DNA of 64,000 bases from Agapanthus africanus (GCA_030015575.1 CM057344.1:182979044-183043043), one strand, 5' to 3'; counted from the first letter of the stretch, positions 48,950 through 60,627 are shown. Notes: a model not told the origin generated them from the letters alone. Numbers and translations are program-made.

Positions 48950-50297
48950 TGAGTCGTTGTATGTCAAAAACTATTTCTAAACCGCAATCAAGAACGGCGT
49001 CGCATGAAGCTAGCCGGTGAGTACGGGTCGGTCCACAGGGATTTTGTGAATCACCTAATCGCGCTAATGAGTTAATTCCGAAGGGTGTTCGGATTGGTTA
49101 TTAAATCTAAAATCTAAATCTATCTATCTACGATTATCTAGATCTATTCTTGCTAGGGCTAGGTTTAGGGATGGTTTGGAAATGCAAGTAAATCTCAACG
49201 CTTTCTATACCCGAATGAAGATCTGTGAGGAGTTATGGTAATTATCAATAAAGGGGATTAGATCCATTCGGGAAGGTGTTCCTTCCTCTAGATTCTTGTC
49301 CTTCCTTTAGAGATCCTTACCCTAACCTCCATGGAAAACACGCGCAACCGGGCCTTTACACTACGGTGTCATCGTTACCTCGAGGGGTAGGATGCCGTAG
49401 GGCGCGGTGTGTGCGTGTATGCATGGAATCCTATTGTAAATATTTGGTGGGTAAGAAAGGGATGAGAGATCTCATCTCTCAAAATCCTTCCCCAAAGCTA
49501 AACCCTAAACAAGTTCCTAGGGAAATAAATTAAATCTACCTAGGGCAAAGAATTGAAATCTAAACTAGGGCGAGAAATTAAATCTACTTACAGATGCATC
49601 CCTCCAATCATCCATGCAGGTTTGTCAGATCTGAATTTCTGAATGGAAAAGAAAACACCGATGCTCTCCAAAAGAGTTCTGGAATTTTTTATTAAAAGGA
49701 GGCATAAAAAATTACAATGATTAGAGTTCCTATTTATAAAGAATAGAAAACCCTAGGGTTACATTTGTTTCGCATGTCTGAATTTACAAAAATAGCCCTT
49801 AGGAAATCTTTTCAGAGCCACCACGAAATTATGGTAAAAATAAATCTCTCTTTTATCTTCTTATGGCCGCGGAACCGCGGCAATGGCACGCTTGGGCCGC
49901 GGTTCCGCGGCCCTTTAGTGTGGTCAGCTAACAATTTTTTCTGGGCTTCTTTAGGTTCTTCTGGGCTTTTCATTTCTTTAGTTATTTTTCCATTTGGGCT
50001 TCTACATTGATTCCAGATCTTCAGTGAACAATTATGGTGGACTTTAACTGTGGCTTCGCGATCTTGGACTTTGCATTGCCTTTTACTTTGTGAACTCTAT
50101 CTTTATGTAGGCTTGATCAAGGTCCTTCTATTTGTTGGTCAAAGTCCATTTTTTCATCGTCTTTACATCGCTTTCACTGTTTTCTGTCCAAGAACCTGTA
50201 ACCTGTAACATGTAGCAGACATGCGTCAAAAGCACCCGTTTATTTATAAAAAGAATAAGAATGGGGAATATAATAATGCAATATTATGGTATGAACA
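48950..50297 (-). repeat. G-family LTR C
   Basis: 1348 bp, reversed: begins TGAGTCG (complement of the usual CA end) and ends TATGAACA next to a reversed polypurine tract. It is flanked by a primer site on one side and by the G2 3' end on the other, so it is shared between two element bodies as LTR A is. Minus-strand TATA at 49731-49740; CCGCGG pair at 49865-49912. Confidence 0.87.
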
Positions 50298-51734
50298 AAT
50301 ACCCCCAAACTTATCTTTTGCTCGTCCTCGAGCAAACTTATTTTTTATTCTCTACAAAAACCTAACCGCACTTTCGCAGGGAAACGCGATTGCACTGAGC
50401 TCGTGCAACAAGCCGTTAAACCTCTAGGTGTCCCTAGTAGGAGGAGTGTTGTCTCCTGAGGGTTTTCAGCGGATACTACCCACAAAATCCTATCAATTCA
50501 GCCCATTAACTTTTGTTCTCCAATTAGGTTTTCTAACTAAGAATTCTATTATCATCGACCCGCAAATTATCCACCCATATTCTTCACACATCCTCATTAT
50601 TTAACTTAAGATTATATATGTTTTATAGACTTACCTAGCTTTCGGCATTTCTTAAGTTTTCCTTCTAGGGTTCCATCTCCACTTAGGAATTTCTATCAAC
50701 TTTACTAAAGATATAAGTTCTATTCTTCATCCCTTTCCCTCATCTAAACTCCAATCACATATCCCCACGTGTGTGTAAATATCACCCCTACACTTGGAAA
50801 CTCAAATCAAGCAATCGTACTCTCGTCCATTGTCCAAAGCACTTATTAATTAGTGAATTTTTAATTGAATTTCGCTTACACATCCTTCAAGCGACCGTTA
50901 ATACTTCTTGAGGTACCAACAACCGATTACAAGATGCGTTAGCACTTTAAAGCGTACTTCCTAGTTTTGCAACACCCAAGGCTTTAACAGTGACTCCCAA
51001 ACCAGTTGGTCTAAGGCACTAAGTGATGAAGCACCCTCGCTAAATATTTTTCTATTTTTGCAGCCTTAAGTAATCACAAAAACCAGTGTCCATTTTTTGT
51101 TTCTTTATTCACATTTTTTTTCTTTTATTTTCATTGTACTAAGGACTTTAGACAAGAGCATTTCAAGGTCTCTTCTACTATTCCAAGTTTCAAGGTGCGT
51201 GATTGTGCATTTTGTAGGGTATACGTTTTCAGAATCTAGACTTAAGCTAGGAATTATTTTTCAAACTTATACTCTAATAAGAATATCAATACTCTTCCCT
51301 CATTTTGACTTAGCCCAAGAAGTGAACCCAAAATTTGCCTATTTCTATATAAACTACAAAGCATATACTTTCTACCATTAAACTTTAAGGGAGGTTATTT
51401 TTAGGGTTTTTAATTTACCAAGTCTAAGATCTAGTTGTTCCTAACCAGTTAACCTATCTGTTAAACTCAAGTCAATTAGCCAAAATTGAATACAATAATT
51501 TTTATAATTTTTGAAAATTTTCAATTTTTTTTTATGGATTTTCAAATAAGTATGCAAATGCAAAAATATGTACAAATGAATGCGAAAGAAGAGGACGTAC
51601 CGAGCATACCCCCAAACTTGAACTTGACAGTGTCCTCACTGTTATGCTAAACCAAGAGGGTCAAAATGCCGATACTCCTCTGTTTATTTATTTATAAATT
51701 TTTTTTTCCATTTTTTAATGTTTTGAATTTTTTT
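50298..51734 (-). other. G2 3' untranslated region
   Basis: Reversed counterpart of 35491-36931. It holds polypurine tracts (as CCCCCAAACTT) at 50302-50312 and 51609-51619, the AGGA-loop hairpin at 50317-50336, and a second AGGA hairpin just above 51620. No coding signal. Confidence 0.85.
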
Positions 51735-53669
51735 TTATTTTTTTATAAAAAGAAAAAAAAAATGTACATATATACAAAGGTTCCTCCCAAACTTAAGCTT
51801 GGCCTTACACAAGCCAAAAGTTAGCACCAACCATTCAAAGATCTTATCATGGTAATGGCTAAGTTGGTGAAATAATGGGGTGTAGAAGAAGGAAATGAGA
51901 AACACGCGAGACCGTGTGGAAAGAAGAATGGTAGAATATGGTCTCGGTAGAGGAGCAGAATGGCGGAAAAGAGAAAGAAGAGTCGCGCGATCTTGAGGGT
52001 GTAAATCGAGTGAATAAATTAGCGCAATATGTGATGACCGATGTGTTAAAAGTGATTGCGCTAACCTATCAACCCGTCGAGAAATGGGGTCAAATCCCTC
52101 AAGATTCGCAAGAAAACATGGGTACGCCGAACTTGGTATAGGAGATGAAAGCGTAACGGTCTCATGCACGGTCGGAACAATGGGAAAGACGAAAGAAAGT
52201 GAACTAGTGATAGTATCATTCTCATCGTAGTAAACTGTCTCGAACTTGAAAGATTTCATTAATTGTTCGAAACTACTATAATCAACCGAGTCTGATGGCT
52301 CATCTGAAAATGTAAAGGACTCAAACTCGGGCGGTGAGTCATCAGCATCGTCCGAAAAAGTGAAACACTCGTAAGTGTTATCGTCTGTGAGAATTGTGTC
52401 AGATTCAAAGGAAAAGGTTTTAAGCTCACAGTCTTCAAGCGGGGTCGAAACGATGGGAAGGAGGGAGGGTGATATAACAGTCAAAGGTTCAGGAGGATGA
52501 ATTGGAAAATCAGACACATCAAACAAAAATGATTCAACCTCAATATTATCCTCAAGACACTCCTCAATATTATCCTCAATATTTAACTCATCCATGCCAT
52601 TATCATCAAAATCTAGACACATATGAGATTCGGGAGAAACATTTAATAACTCGGGATGATGATTTGAACATAAAATTTCAATTAAATCGACAGGTTCATC
52701 ATCCGAAATTTTCCCGGCGACTATATCCTCAATCAAGTGAAAATCAATTTCTTTAGACACCTCATCAAAAGCATGGATATCTATCGATTTAGGTTCTAGA
52801 TGGGAGGTGTAAAGATCGAAAGGATTAAGTGCGGTTTCACTCGAAAGGGGTTCTTCACAATTTGGCAAATCAAGCACTACAAAATCACACAACTCATTTT
52901 TATTTTCAACTGGTGAATCATTTGGGACAATCGATGGAAAACCGGAGTTGTGGGCTTCAATTGGGTAAGGGTAGGTTTCATTTGGAAATCCTCTCACATT
53001 CTCACCCTGTCCAACCGCCTCCTTATACATTAAAAAATTTTGAGCTAGCGGGAAACTAGCTACCGGTTCACTAGGTTGCATAAGGACGGCCACGGACGCT
53101 TCCACATTCCTAGTCATTTTATTTGTTGCTGCGATATATGCCTCCAACGACTCTTCCAAACTAGACTTGGGTGGTAAGGGGGTTTCGGTAAAAGATTCAA
53201 AATTGGTTGGATATGTGAAACTCCCTAATGGCTGTGTAGAAACAGTGTCTAGTGAAGGTGGGAAAGTCGGGTATGACTAGTAGGAAGTGGGTGATTGGAC
53301 AGGAGTAGGGTAAACATATGGATAAAAAGGTGAATAGTCATGTTGATCCCTAGAACTGGATGAGTGGAGAGGGGTGAAAGATCGGATGCGAGATTGAGCA
53401 ATATGCTCAGCAATGGACATCGGCTTAGAAGTTACAGCAGGACTTGGAAAAGTGGTGTCAACATATGTAGGTGGTAAAGATGGACTTGGTCGACACAAAG
53501 TGGGTTGAAAAGTCAAACTGTTTCTCCTAGACGCCTCTATTTGATCTTTCAAAGATTTTTTTGGCAAGGAAGGATCGTCTTTAAATTGACCGAACAAATT
53601 GACATACGACACAAAATTAGGTTCGGGATACCAAAGTTCGACTAATGATTTATTATGTGGGGTACCCAT
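51735..53669 (-). pseudogene. G2 ORF (one nonsense codon)
   Basis: Minus-strand copy of the uncharacterised G protein, 1935 nt in a single frame from ATG at 53669, with one internal stop at about 53277-53279 (TAG where G1 and G3 have CAG). Domain outline as in G3. Length differences from G1 and G3 are multiples of three. The C-to-T change in a CAG context fits deamination of a methylated CHG site, common in silenced plant repeats. Confidence 0.82.
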
Positions 53670-54459
53670 GTTGGAAGAAAGGGGGAAAGAAGGAAAGTTT
53701 ATTGTGGTGCAAGGATTTATTTGCGGCTAAAAACTTTGCAAGTTTCTATCAAAATTTTCCTTATTTTTTTTTATTCTTTTTCTCTTTATTAGGAAAAATT
53801 TGTTGCAAAAAGATTTTTAACACATGATATGCAATAGCAAAATATTACTTGCAATCTAATTTCATTTTAAGCAAGGCACAGAAATCCTGCACAAGATCGT
53901 TATTTGGAAGGGAATATATTTTTAAACCACAAAAAATCCTGCAGGCAAATCTACAGAGAATATATCAATATTTGCATAAGAGAAAGAGCGGAACTTACAG
54001 AAAAAATTTCGCCAGATGATGCCTCTAGATGACCGCCCTTCCATGGCCAATGTGATGTTCCCACCGCGGTTCCGCGGTGGAGAAGTGGGCGTGGATCCCC
54101 AAAAAAATTTTGGTGCTCTGATTCGACGAGACGGCCGCGGTTCCGCGGCCTAAGGTGGGTTTTGGCCCCAGAAATGCGGCGGTTTGGGCGATTTGGGTCT
54201 CCAAAAAAATTCCTTGTTCTGTTGTTCAAAATCTTTTCTGTTCCGATATTTTGTTTCCTGTTTTGCTTTCTGGAAATCTCCAGATCCAAATTTGTATATC
54301 CTGCAAAAATTAAAACAACAAAGTATCCCTTCCAAAAATAACAATTGATATATTTTTATGATTTTTGGGGTTTTTCATATTTTTATGATTTTTTTAATTT
54401 TATGATTAACCCGAAATCGCGAAAAGGAAAGTTCTACGCCATCCCCGGCAGCGACGCCA
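53670..54459 (-). other. G2 leader and degraded primer site
   Basis: Reversed leader. CCGCGG palindromes at 54061-54080 (CCACCGCGG-tt-CCGCGGTGG) and 54133-54150. The reversed tRNA-Asp primer site at 54439-54459 has changes ('gcagcgacgcca' for 'gcaacggcgcca'). No coding signal. Confidence 0.82.
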
Positions 54460-54512
54460 TTTGATTGATCTCAAAAACTATCTATAAAGAATGGCGCCGT
54501 TGCCGGGGATGG
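54439..54512. mobile_element. Second head-to-head G junction (primer site to primer site)
   Basis: Reversed primer site 54439-54459, then about 30 bp that is all that remains of an LTR end (54462-54491), then a forward primer site (54492-54512). The two element bodies G2 and G3 diverge from this point. Confidence 0.85.
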
Positions 54513-55267
54513 CGTAGAACTTTCCTTTTCGCAATTTCGGGTTAATCAAAATTTAAAAAATCTGAAAAATCAAAAAATATAAAAATATATATATTTTATT
54601 ATTTTTGGAAGGGATACTTTGTTGTTTGAATTTTTGCAGGATATACAAATTCGGATCTGGAGATTTTCAGAAAGCAAAACAAGAAACAAAATATCGGAAC
54701 AGAAGAGATTTTAAAAAACAGAAGAGCACAAAAATTTTGGAGAGACAAATCCCCCAACCCGCCGCGATTCCGCGGCCAAAACCCACCTTAGGCCGCGGAA
54801 CCACGGCCGTTTTGACGAATCAGAGCATCAAATTTTTTTTGGGGACTCGTGCTGACTAGACTGCCGCGAAAACGCGGCAATAACGCGTTAACCGCGCCCT
54901 TTTGGTGATATCATCCTCTGCAATTTGCACTGTAAGCTTCTCTGTTATTTCTCCTCTGCAAATTTTAATATATTTTCTGAAAAATGCCTGCAGGATTTTG
55001 TGCACTTTAAAAAATATATTCCCTTCCAAATAACGATCTGGTACAGGATTTTTGGGCCCCGCTTGAAATTAAATTAAATTGCAAGTAATATTTTGCGGTT
55101 GCATATCTTGTGTTGAAAATCTTTTTGCTACAAATTTTTCCTAATAAAGAGAAAAAGAATAAAAAATAGAATAAGGAATTTTTTTTATAGAAACTTGCAA
55201 AAATTTTGGCCGCAAATAGATCCTTGCACCACCACAAACTTTCTTTCTTTTCACCCTTTCTTACAAC
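54513..55267 (+). other. G3 leader
   Basis: Non-coding forward leader: AT-rich start, AG|GAT strings at about 54640, 54990 and 55045, imperfect CCGCGG inverted pair (54761-54777 with 54791-54807), and hairpin TGCCGCG-AAAA-CGCGGCA (54862-54879). It ends at the ORF start codon. Confidence 0.8.
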
Positions 55268-57226
55268 ATGGGTACCCCACATAATAAATCATTAGCTGAA
55301 CTTTGGTATCTCGAACCTAATTTTGCGTCGTACGTCAATTTGTTCGGTCAATTTAAAGACGATCCTTCCTTACCTAAAAAATCTTTGAAAAATCAAATAG
55401 AGGCGTCTAGGAGAAATAGTTTGACTTTTCAACCCACTTTGTGTCAACCAAGTCCATCTTTACCACCTACATATGTTGACACCACTTTTCCAAGTCCTGC
55501 TGTCACTCCTAAACCGATGTCCATTGCTGAGCATATTGCTCAATCTTGCAGTCGATCTTTCACCTCTCTCCACTCATCTAGTTCTAGGGATCCACACGAC
55601 TTTTCACCTTTTTATCCACATGTTGACCCTACCCCTGTCTTACCACCCACTTCCTACCAGTCTTACCCGACCTTTCCACCCTCACTAGACACTGTTTCTA
55701 CTCAGCCATTAGGGAGTTTCACATATCCAAACAATTTCGAATCTTTTCCCGAAACCCCCTCACCACCTAAGTCTAGTTTGGAAGAGTCGTTGAAGGCGTA
55801 TATCGCAGTAACAAATAAAATAACTAGGAATGTGGAAGCGTCTGTGGCCGCCCTTATGCAACCGGCTGAACCGGTAGCTAGTTTTCCGCTAGCTCCAAAT
55901 TTTTCAATGCATAAGGAGGCGGTTGGACAGAGTGAGAATGTGAGAGGATTTCCAAATCAAACCTACCCATACCCGATTGAAGCCCACAACTCCGGTTTTT
56001 CATCGATTGTCCCAAATGATTCACCAGTTGAAAATAAAAATGAGTTGTATGATTTTGTAGTGTTTGATTTGCCAAATTGTGAGGAACCCCTTTCGAGTGA
56101 AACCGCACCTAATCCTTTCGATCTTTACACCTCCCATCTAGAACCTAAATTGATAGATATCCATGTTTTTGATGAGGTGTCTAAGAAAATTGATTTTCAC
56201 TTGATTGAGGATATAGACGCCGGGAATATTTCGGATGATGAACCTGTCGATTTAATTGAGATTTTATGTTCAAATCATCATCCCGAGTTATTAAATGTTT
56301 CTCCCGAATCTCATATGCGTCTTGACTTTGATGATAATGACATGGAAGAGTTGAATCTTGAGGAGAATTATAAGGATAGTATTGAGGAGTGTTTTGAGGA
56401 TCATATTGAGGTTGAACTATTTTTGTTTGATATGTCTGATTTTCCAATTCATCCTCTTGAACCTTTACCTATATCCCCCTCCCTCCTTTCCATCGTTCCG
56501 ACCACGCCTAATATCACGCTTGAAGACTGTGAGTTTGAAAAAATTTCCTTTGAATCTGACACAGTTCTCCCAGCCGATAACACTTACGAGTGTTTCATTT
56601 TTTTGGATGATGTTGATGTCTTCCCGCCCGAGTTTGAGTCCTTTACATTTTCAGATGAACCATCAGACTCGGTTGCTTATAGTAGTTTTGAACCATTGAT
56701 GGAATCTTTTATGTTCGAGACAGTTTACTACGGTGAGAATGATACTATCCCTAGTTCACTTCCTTTTGTCTTTCCCATTGTTTCGACCGTACAAGTGACC
56801 GTTACGCTTTCATCTCCTATACCAAGTTCGGCGTACCCATGTTTTCTTGCGAATCTTGAGGGATTTGACCTAATTTCACGACGGGTTGATAGGTTAGCGC
56901 AATCGCTTTTAACACATCGGTCATCACAAATTGCGCTAATTTATTCACTCGATTTACACCCTCAAGATCGCGCGACCCTTCTTTCTCCTTTCCGCCATTC
57001 TTCTCCCCCACCGAGACCATATTCTACCCTTCTTCCCACATGGTCTCGTGTGTTTCTCATTTCTTTCCTCTATACCCCATCATTTCACCAACTTGACCAT
57101 TACCATGATAAGATTTTTGAATGGTTGGTGTTAACATTTGGCTTGTGTAAGGCCAAGCTTAAGTTTGGGGGGAACCTTTGTATATATGTACATATTTTTT
57201 TTTGTTTTATTTTTATAAAAAAATAA
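55268..57226 (+). CDS. G-family protein of unknown function, intact copy (652 aa)
   Basis: The only uninterrupted copy of the G ORF. I do not recognise the protein. Visible outline: N-terminus with LWYLEPNF and FGQFKDDPSLPKKSL (residues about 12-50); Pro/Ser/Thr-rich region to about 190; a middle rich in Asp and Glu (about 265-420); a conserved C-terminal block with RRVDRLAQSLLTHRSSQIAL and a hydrophobic, aromatic tail. It has no CCHC knuckle, protease DTG/DSG, RT YxDD, integrase DDE or convincing signal peptide. The ATG at 55268 is conserved in G1 and G2. Over 99 codons compared with G1 (residues 266-364) I count 10 silent and 7 replacement codon changes, fewer replacements than expected without selection. 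Neighbours are its own leader and 3' region only. It may be a highly diverged Gag, an extra ORF of Athila/Tat-type parents, or an RNA/cDNA-binding accessory; none is shown. Confidence 0.7.
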   Translation: MGTPHNKSLAELWYLEPNFASYVNLFGQFKDDPSLPKKSLKNQIEASRRNSLTFQPTLCQPSPSLPPTYVDTTFPSPAVTPKPMSIAEHIAQSCSRSFTSLHSSSSRDPHDFSPFYPHVDPTPVLPPTSYQSYPTFPPSLDTVSTQPLGSFTYPNNFESFPETPSPPKSSLEESLKAYIAVTNKITRNVEASVAALMQPAEPVASFPLAPNFSMHKEAVGQSENVRGFPNQTYPYPIEAHNSGFSSIVPNDSPVENKNELYDFVVFDLPNCEEPLSSETAPNPFDLYTSHLEPKLIDIHVFDEVSKKIDFHLIEDIDAGNISDDEPVDLIEILCSNHHPELLNVSPESHMRLDFDDNDMEELNLEENYKDSIEECFEDHIEVELFLFDMSDFPIHPLEPLPISPSLLSIVPTTPNITLEDCEFEKISFESDTVLPADNTYECFIFLDDVDVFPPEFESFTFSDEPSDSVAYSSFEPLMESFMFETVYYGENDTIPSSLPFVFPIVSTVQVTVTLSSPIPSSAYPCFLANLEGFDLISRRVDRLAQSLLTHRSSQIALIYSLDLHPQDRATLLSPFRHSSPPPRPYSTLLPTWSRVFLISFLYTPSFHQLDHYHDKIFEWLVLTFGLCKAKLKFGGNLCIYVHIFFCFIFIKK

Positions 57227-58659
57227 AATAACAAAAAAATTTCAAAACAATAAAATAAAAAAATTTATAAATAAATAAACAGGGGAGTGCCGACATTTTG
57301 ACCCTCTTGGTTTAGCATGACAGTGAGGACACTGTCAAGTTCAAGTTTGGGGGTATGCTCGGTACGTCTTCTTCCTTCGCATTCATGTGTACATATTTTT
57401 GCATTTGCATACTTATTTGAAAACCCATAAAAATTGAAAATTTTCAAAAATTATAAAAATTATTGTATTCAATTTTGGCTAATTGACTTGAGTTTGACAA
57501 ATAGATTAACTAGCTAGGAACAACTAGATCTTAGACTTAGTAAGTTAAAACCCCTAAAAATAACCTTCCTTAAAGTTTAACAGTATAGAGTATATGTCAT
57601 TGTAGTTTATTTAGAAATAGGCAAATTTTGGGCTCACTTCTTGGGCTAAGTCAAAATAAGGGAAGAGTATTGATGTTCTTATTAGAGTATAAGTTTGAAA
57701 AATAGTTCCTAGCTTAAGTCAAGATTCTGAAAACGTATACCCTACAATTTGCACAATCACGCACCTTGAAACTTGGAATAGTAGAAGAGACCTTGAAATG
57801 CTCTTGTCTAAAGTCCTTAGTACGAAGAAAATAAAAGAAAAAAATACAAGTGTGAATAAAGAATAAAAAAATGGACACTGGTTTTTGTGATTACTTAAGG
57901 CTGTAAAAATAGAAAAAAATATTTAGCGAGGGTGCTTCATCACCTAGTGCCTTAGACCAACTGGTTTGGGAGTCACTGCTAAAAGCCTTGGGTGTTGCAA
58001 GACTAGGAATTACGCTTAAAAGTGCTAACATATCTTGTAATCGGTTGTTGGTACCTCAAGAAGTATTAACGGTCGCATGAAGGATGTGTAAGCGAAATTC
58101 AATTAAAAATTCACCAATTAATAAGTGCTTTGGACAATGGACAAGAGTACGATTGCTTGATTTGAATTTCCAAGTGTAGGGGTGATTTATACACACACAC
58201 GTAGGGGTATGTGATTGGAATTTAGATGAGAGAAATGGGTGAAGAATAGAACTTGTATCTTTAGTAGAGTTGATAGAAATTCCTAAGTGGAGATAGAAAC
58301 CTAGAAGGAAAACTTAAGAGATGCTGAAAGCTAAGTAGGTCTGCAGAACATATATAATCTTAAGTTAAATAATGAGGAAGTGTGAAGAATATGGGTGGAT
58401 AATTTACAGGTCGAAGATAAAAGAATTCCTTGTTAGAAAACCTAATTGGAGAATTAAAGTCGAAAAGCCAAATTGATAGGATTTTGTGGGTAGTATCCGC
58501 TGAAAACCCTCAGGAGACAACACTCCTCCTACTAGGGACACCTAGAGGTTTAACGGCTTGTTGCACGAGCTCAGTGCAATCGCGTTTCCCTGCGAAAGTG
58601 TGGTTAGGATTTTAGTGAATAAAAAATAAGTTTGCTCGAGGACGAGCAAAACATAAGTT
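57227..58659 (+). other. G3 3' untranslated region, cut in its last polypurine tract
   Basis: Hairpin GACAGTG-AGGA-CACTGTC (57319-57336) followed by AAGTTTGGGGG (57343-57353). Hairpin TTTGCTCG-AGGA-CGAGCAAA (58631-58650) followed by 'cataagtt', where the tract should continue with TGGGGG but switches to 'ccccggcaacggcgcc', a reversed primer site. No coding signal; a 61-codon ORF at 58430 is the counterpart of 36690 and has no domain. Confidence 0.82.
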
Positions 58660-58676
58660 CCCCGGCAACGGCGCCA
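58660..58676 (-). promoter_or_regulatory. Reversed tRNA-Asp primer site beside LTR D
   Basis: CCCCGGCAACGGCGCCA, the complement of the G primer site, fused directly to the G3 3' end. No leader remains beyond it. Confidence 0.85.
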
Positions 58677-58678
58677 TT

Positions 58679-60026
58679 TGATTTGTATGTCAAAAACTAT
58701 TTCTAAACCGCAATCAAGAACGGCGTCGCATGAAGCTAGCCGGTGAGTACGGGTCGGTCCACAGGGATGTTGTGATTTTCCTAATCGCTCAAATGAGTTA
58801 ATTCCGAAGGGTGTTCGGATTGGTTATTAAATCTAAAAACCTAAATTAATTTATCTACGATTATCTAGATCTATTCTTGCTAGGGTTAGGTTTAGGGATG
58901 GTTTGGAAATGCAATTAAATCTCAACGCTTTCTATACCCGAATGAAGATCTATGAGGAGTTATGGTAATTATCAATAAAGGGGATTAGATCCATTCGGGA
59001 AGGTGTTCCTTCCTCTAGATTCTTGTCCTTCCTTTAGAGATCCTTACCCTAACCTCCATGGAAAACGCGCGCAACCGGGCCTTTAAACTATGGTGTCATC
59101 GTTACCTCGAGGGGTAGGATGCCGTAGGGCGCGGTGTGTGCGTGTATGCATGGAGTCCTATTGTAAATATTTGGTGGGTAAGAAAGGGATGAGAGATCTC
59201 ATCTCTCAAAATCCTTCCCCAAAGCTAAACCCTAAACAAGTTCCTAGGGTATGAAATTAAATCTACCTAGGGCAAAGAATTGAAATCTAAACTAGGGCGA
59301 GAAATTAAATCTACTTACAGATGCATCCCTCCAATCATCCATGCAGGTTTGTCAGATCTGAATTTCTGAATGGAAAAGAAAACACCGATGCTCTCCAAAA
59401 GAGTTCTGGAATTTTTTATTAAAAGGAGGCATAAAGAAATTACTATCTTTAAAGTTCCTATTTATAAAGAATAGGAAACCCTAGGGTTACATTTGTTTCG
59501 CATGTCCACAATTACAAAAATAGCCCTAGAAAGACCCTTTCAGCGCCGCCTTGAATTATAATATAATTTTTAACTCCTAAGTGCCCTAGATGGCCGCGGA
59601 ACCGCGGTCCGAGGCCTGGTTTGGCCGCGGTTCCGCGGTCAAACTGTGGAATTGGGCTATGAGATTTCATGGCCTGGCTCTGGTTGTTTTGGGCTTCCTG
59701 TATCTATATATCTTTTTCCATTTGGGCTTCTAGGTCGGTTCCAGATCTCCAGTGAACATTGTAGTGGTCTTTTAACCGTTTGCCTTGATAATTTGGACCT
59801 TGCGTTGCCTTGTACATTGTGAACTATCCTTTGATGTAGGCTTGACTAAGATCCTCCTATTTGTTGGTCAAAGTCTACTTTTGCATCATCTTTTTATCGT
59901 TTTCACTGTTTTAGATCCACGAGCCTGTAACCTGTAACATGTAGCAGACATGCGTCAAAAACACCTGTTTATTTATAAAAAGAATAAGAATGGGGAATAT
60001 AATAATGCAATATTCTGGTGTGAACA
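58679..60026 (-). repeat. G-family LTR D
   Basis: 1348 bp, reversed, from TGATTTGTATGTC to GTGTGAACA. Minus-strand TATA at 59459-59466; CCGCGG pair at 59592-59640 with one imperfect arm. Beyond 60026 the expected polypurine tract is absent, so the element body on that side is missing. Confidence 0.87.
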
Positions 60027-60189
60027 TCGGCTCCCAAATGTTATATCCATGATCTGAGTATGTTTTCAGTGTTGTATCACGAATACCTGTAAACTGTAAT
60101 TACTGAGCAGACACTGATTAATAGCACCGATATATAGCAAAACAGATAACGAATGAGAGGTATTAAAATGCAGTTTTCTGTGGTGAACA
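60027..60189 (-). repeat. Diverged LTR-end fragment
   Basis: Shares the pattern of the reversed G LTR end ('cctgtaa..ctgta..', 'gagcagacac', ending 'tggtgaaca') but is too diverged to be the same family. Probably the start of a related LTR, truncated on its left. Confidence 0.5.
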
Positions 60190-60627
60190 ATGTATCAACA
60201 TACATGTCTCATTATTTATATCAAATTTAAATATTAATTAAAGAGAAGAAAATAATTAAGTGAGCATGATATTAGTTAATATATAAATATATCTATATAT
60301 AAATATACATTTAATTATTAAATCAACACTTGATTTAATAATCCGGTTACATCATATATATACCGGCTAATATAAATAAACACCCGAATAAAATATGTGT
60401 ATCAAATACACGTGTTTAATCGAACTCCTGCACGTATCCTTATACGTGCCCTACATCATTTCGCATGTGCTGGGAAAGCTCTATGTGGGACTTTAAAGAC
60501 TCGACAATACGCTGGCAGTAGGTTAGGATCTTATCAATAGCCTATAAGCACGTCAGCGGTACTAGCTGCACGTAACGGCTACCAGGTATTGAACGAAAGA
60601 AGGTCAACGGGAAAGCTCATTTCAACC
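60190..60627 (-). repeat. X1: interior piece of a reversed copia LTR
   Basis: Closely matches 61251-61426 plus 63652-63900 of X2, with 'atgtatcaacatacatg' near its left end. Dyad ATTAAATCAA-cac-TTGATTTAAT at 60317-60339. Both ends are broken: on the left by the preceding fragment, on the right by the X2 start at 60628. Confidence 0.75.

Noticed and set aside
52502..53059. Plus-strand ORFs opposite the G2 gene (also 34463-34717 and 56181-56447 opposite G1 and G3)
   Set aside because: Antisense shadows of the G ORF, which has a conserved start and full-length frame on the other strand.
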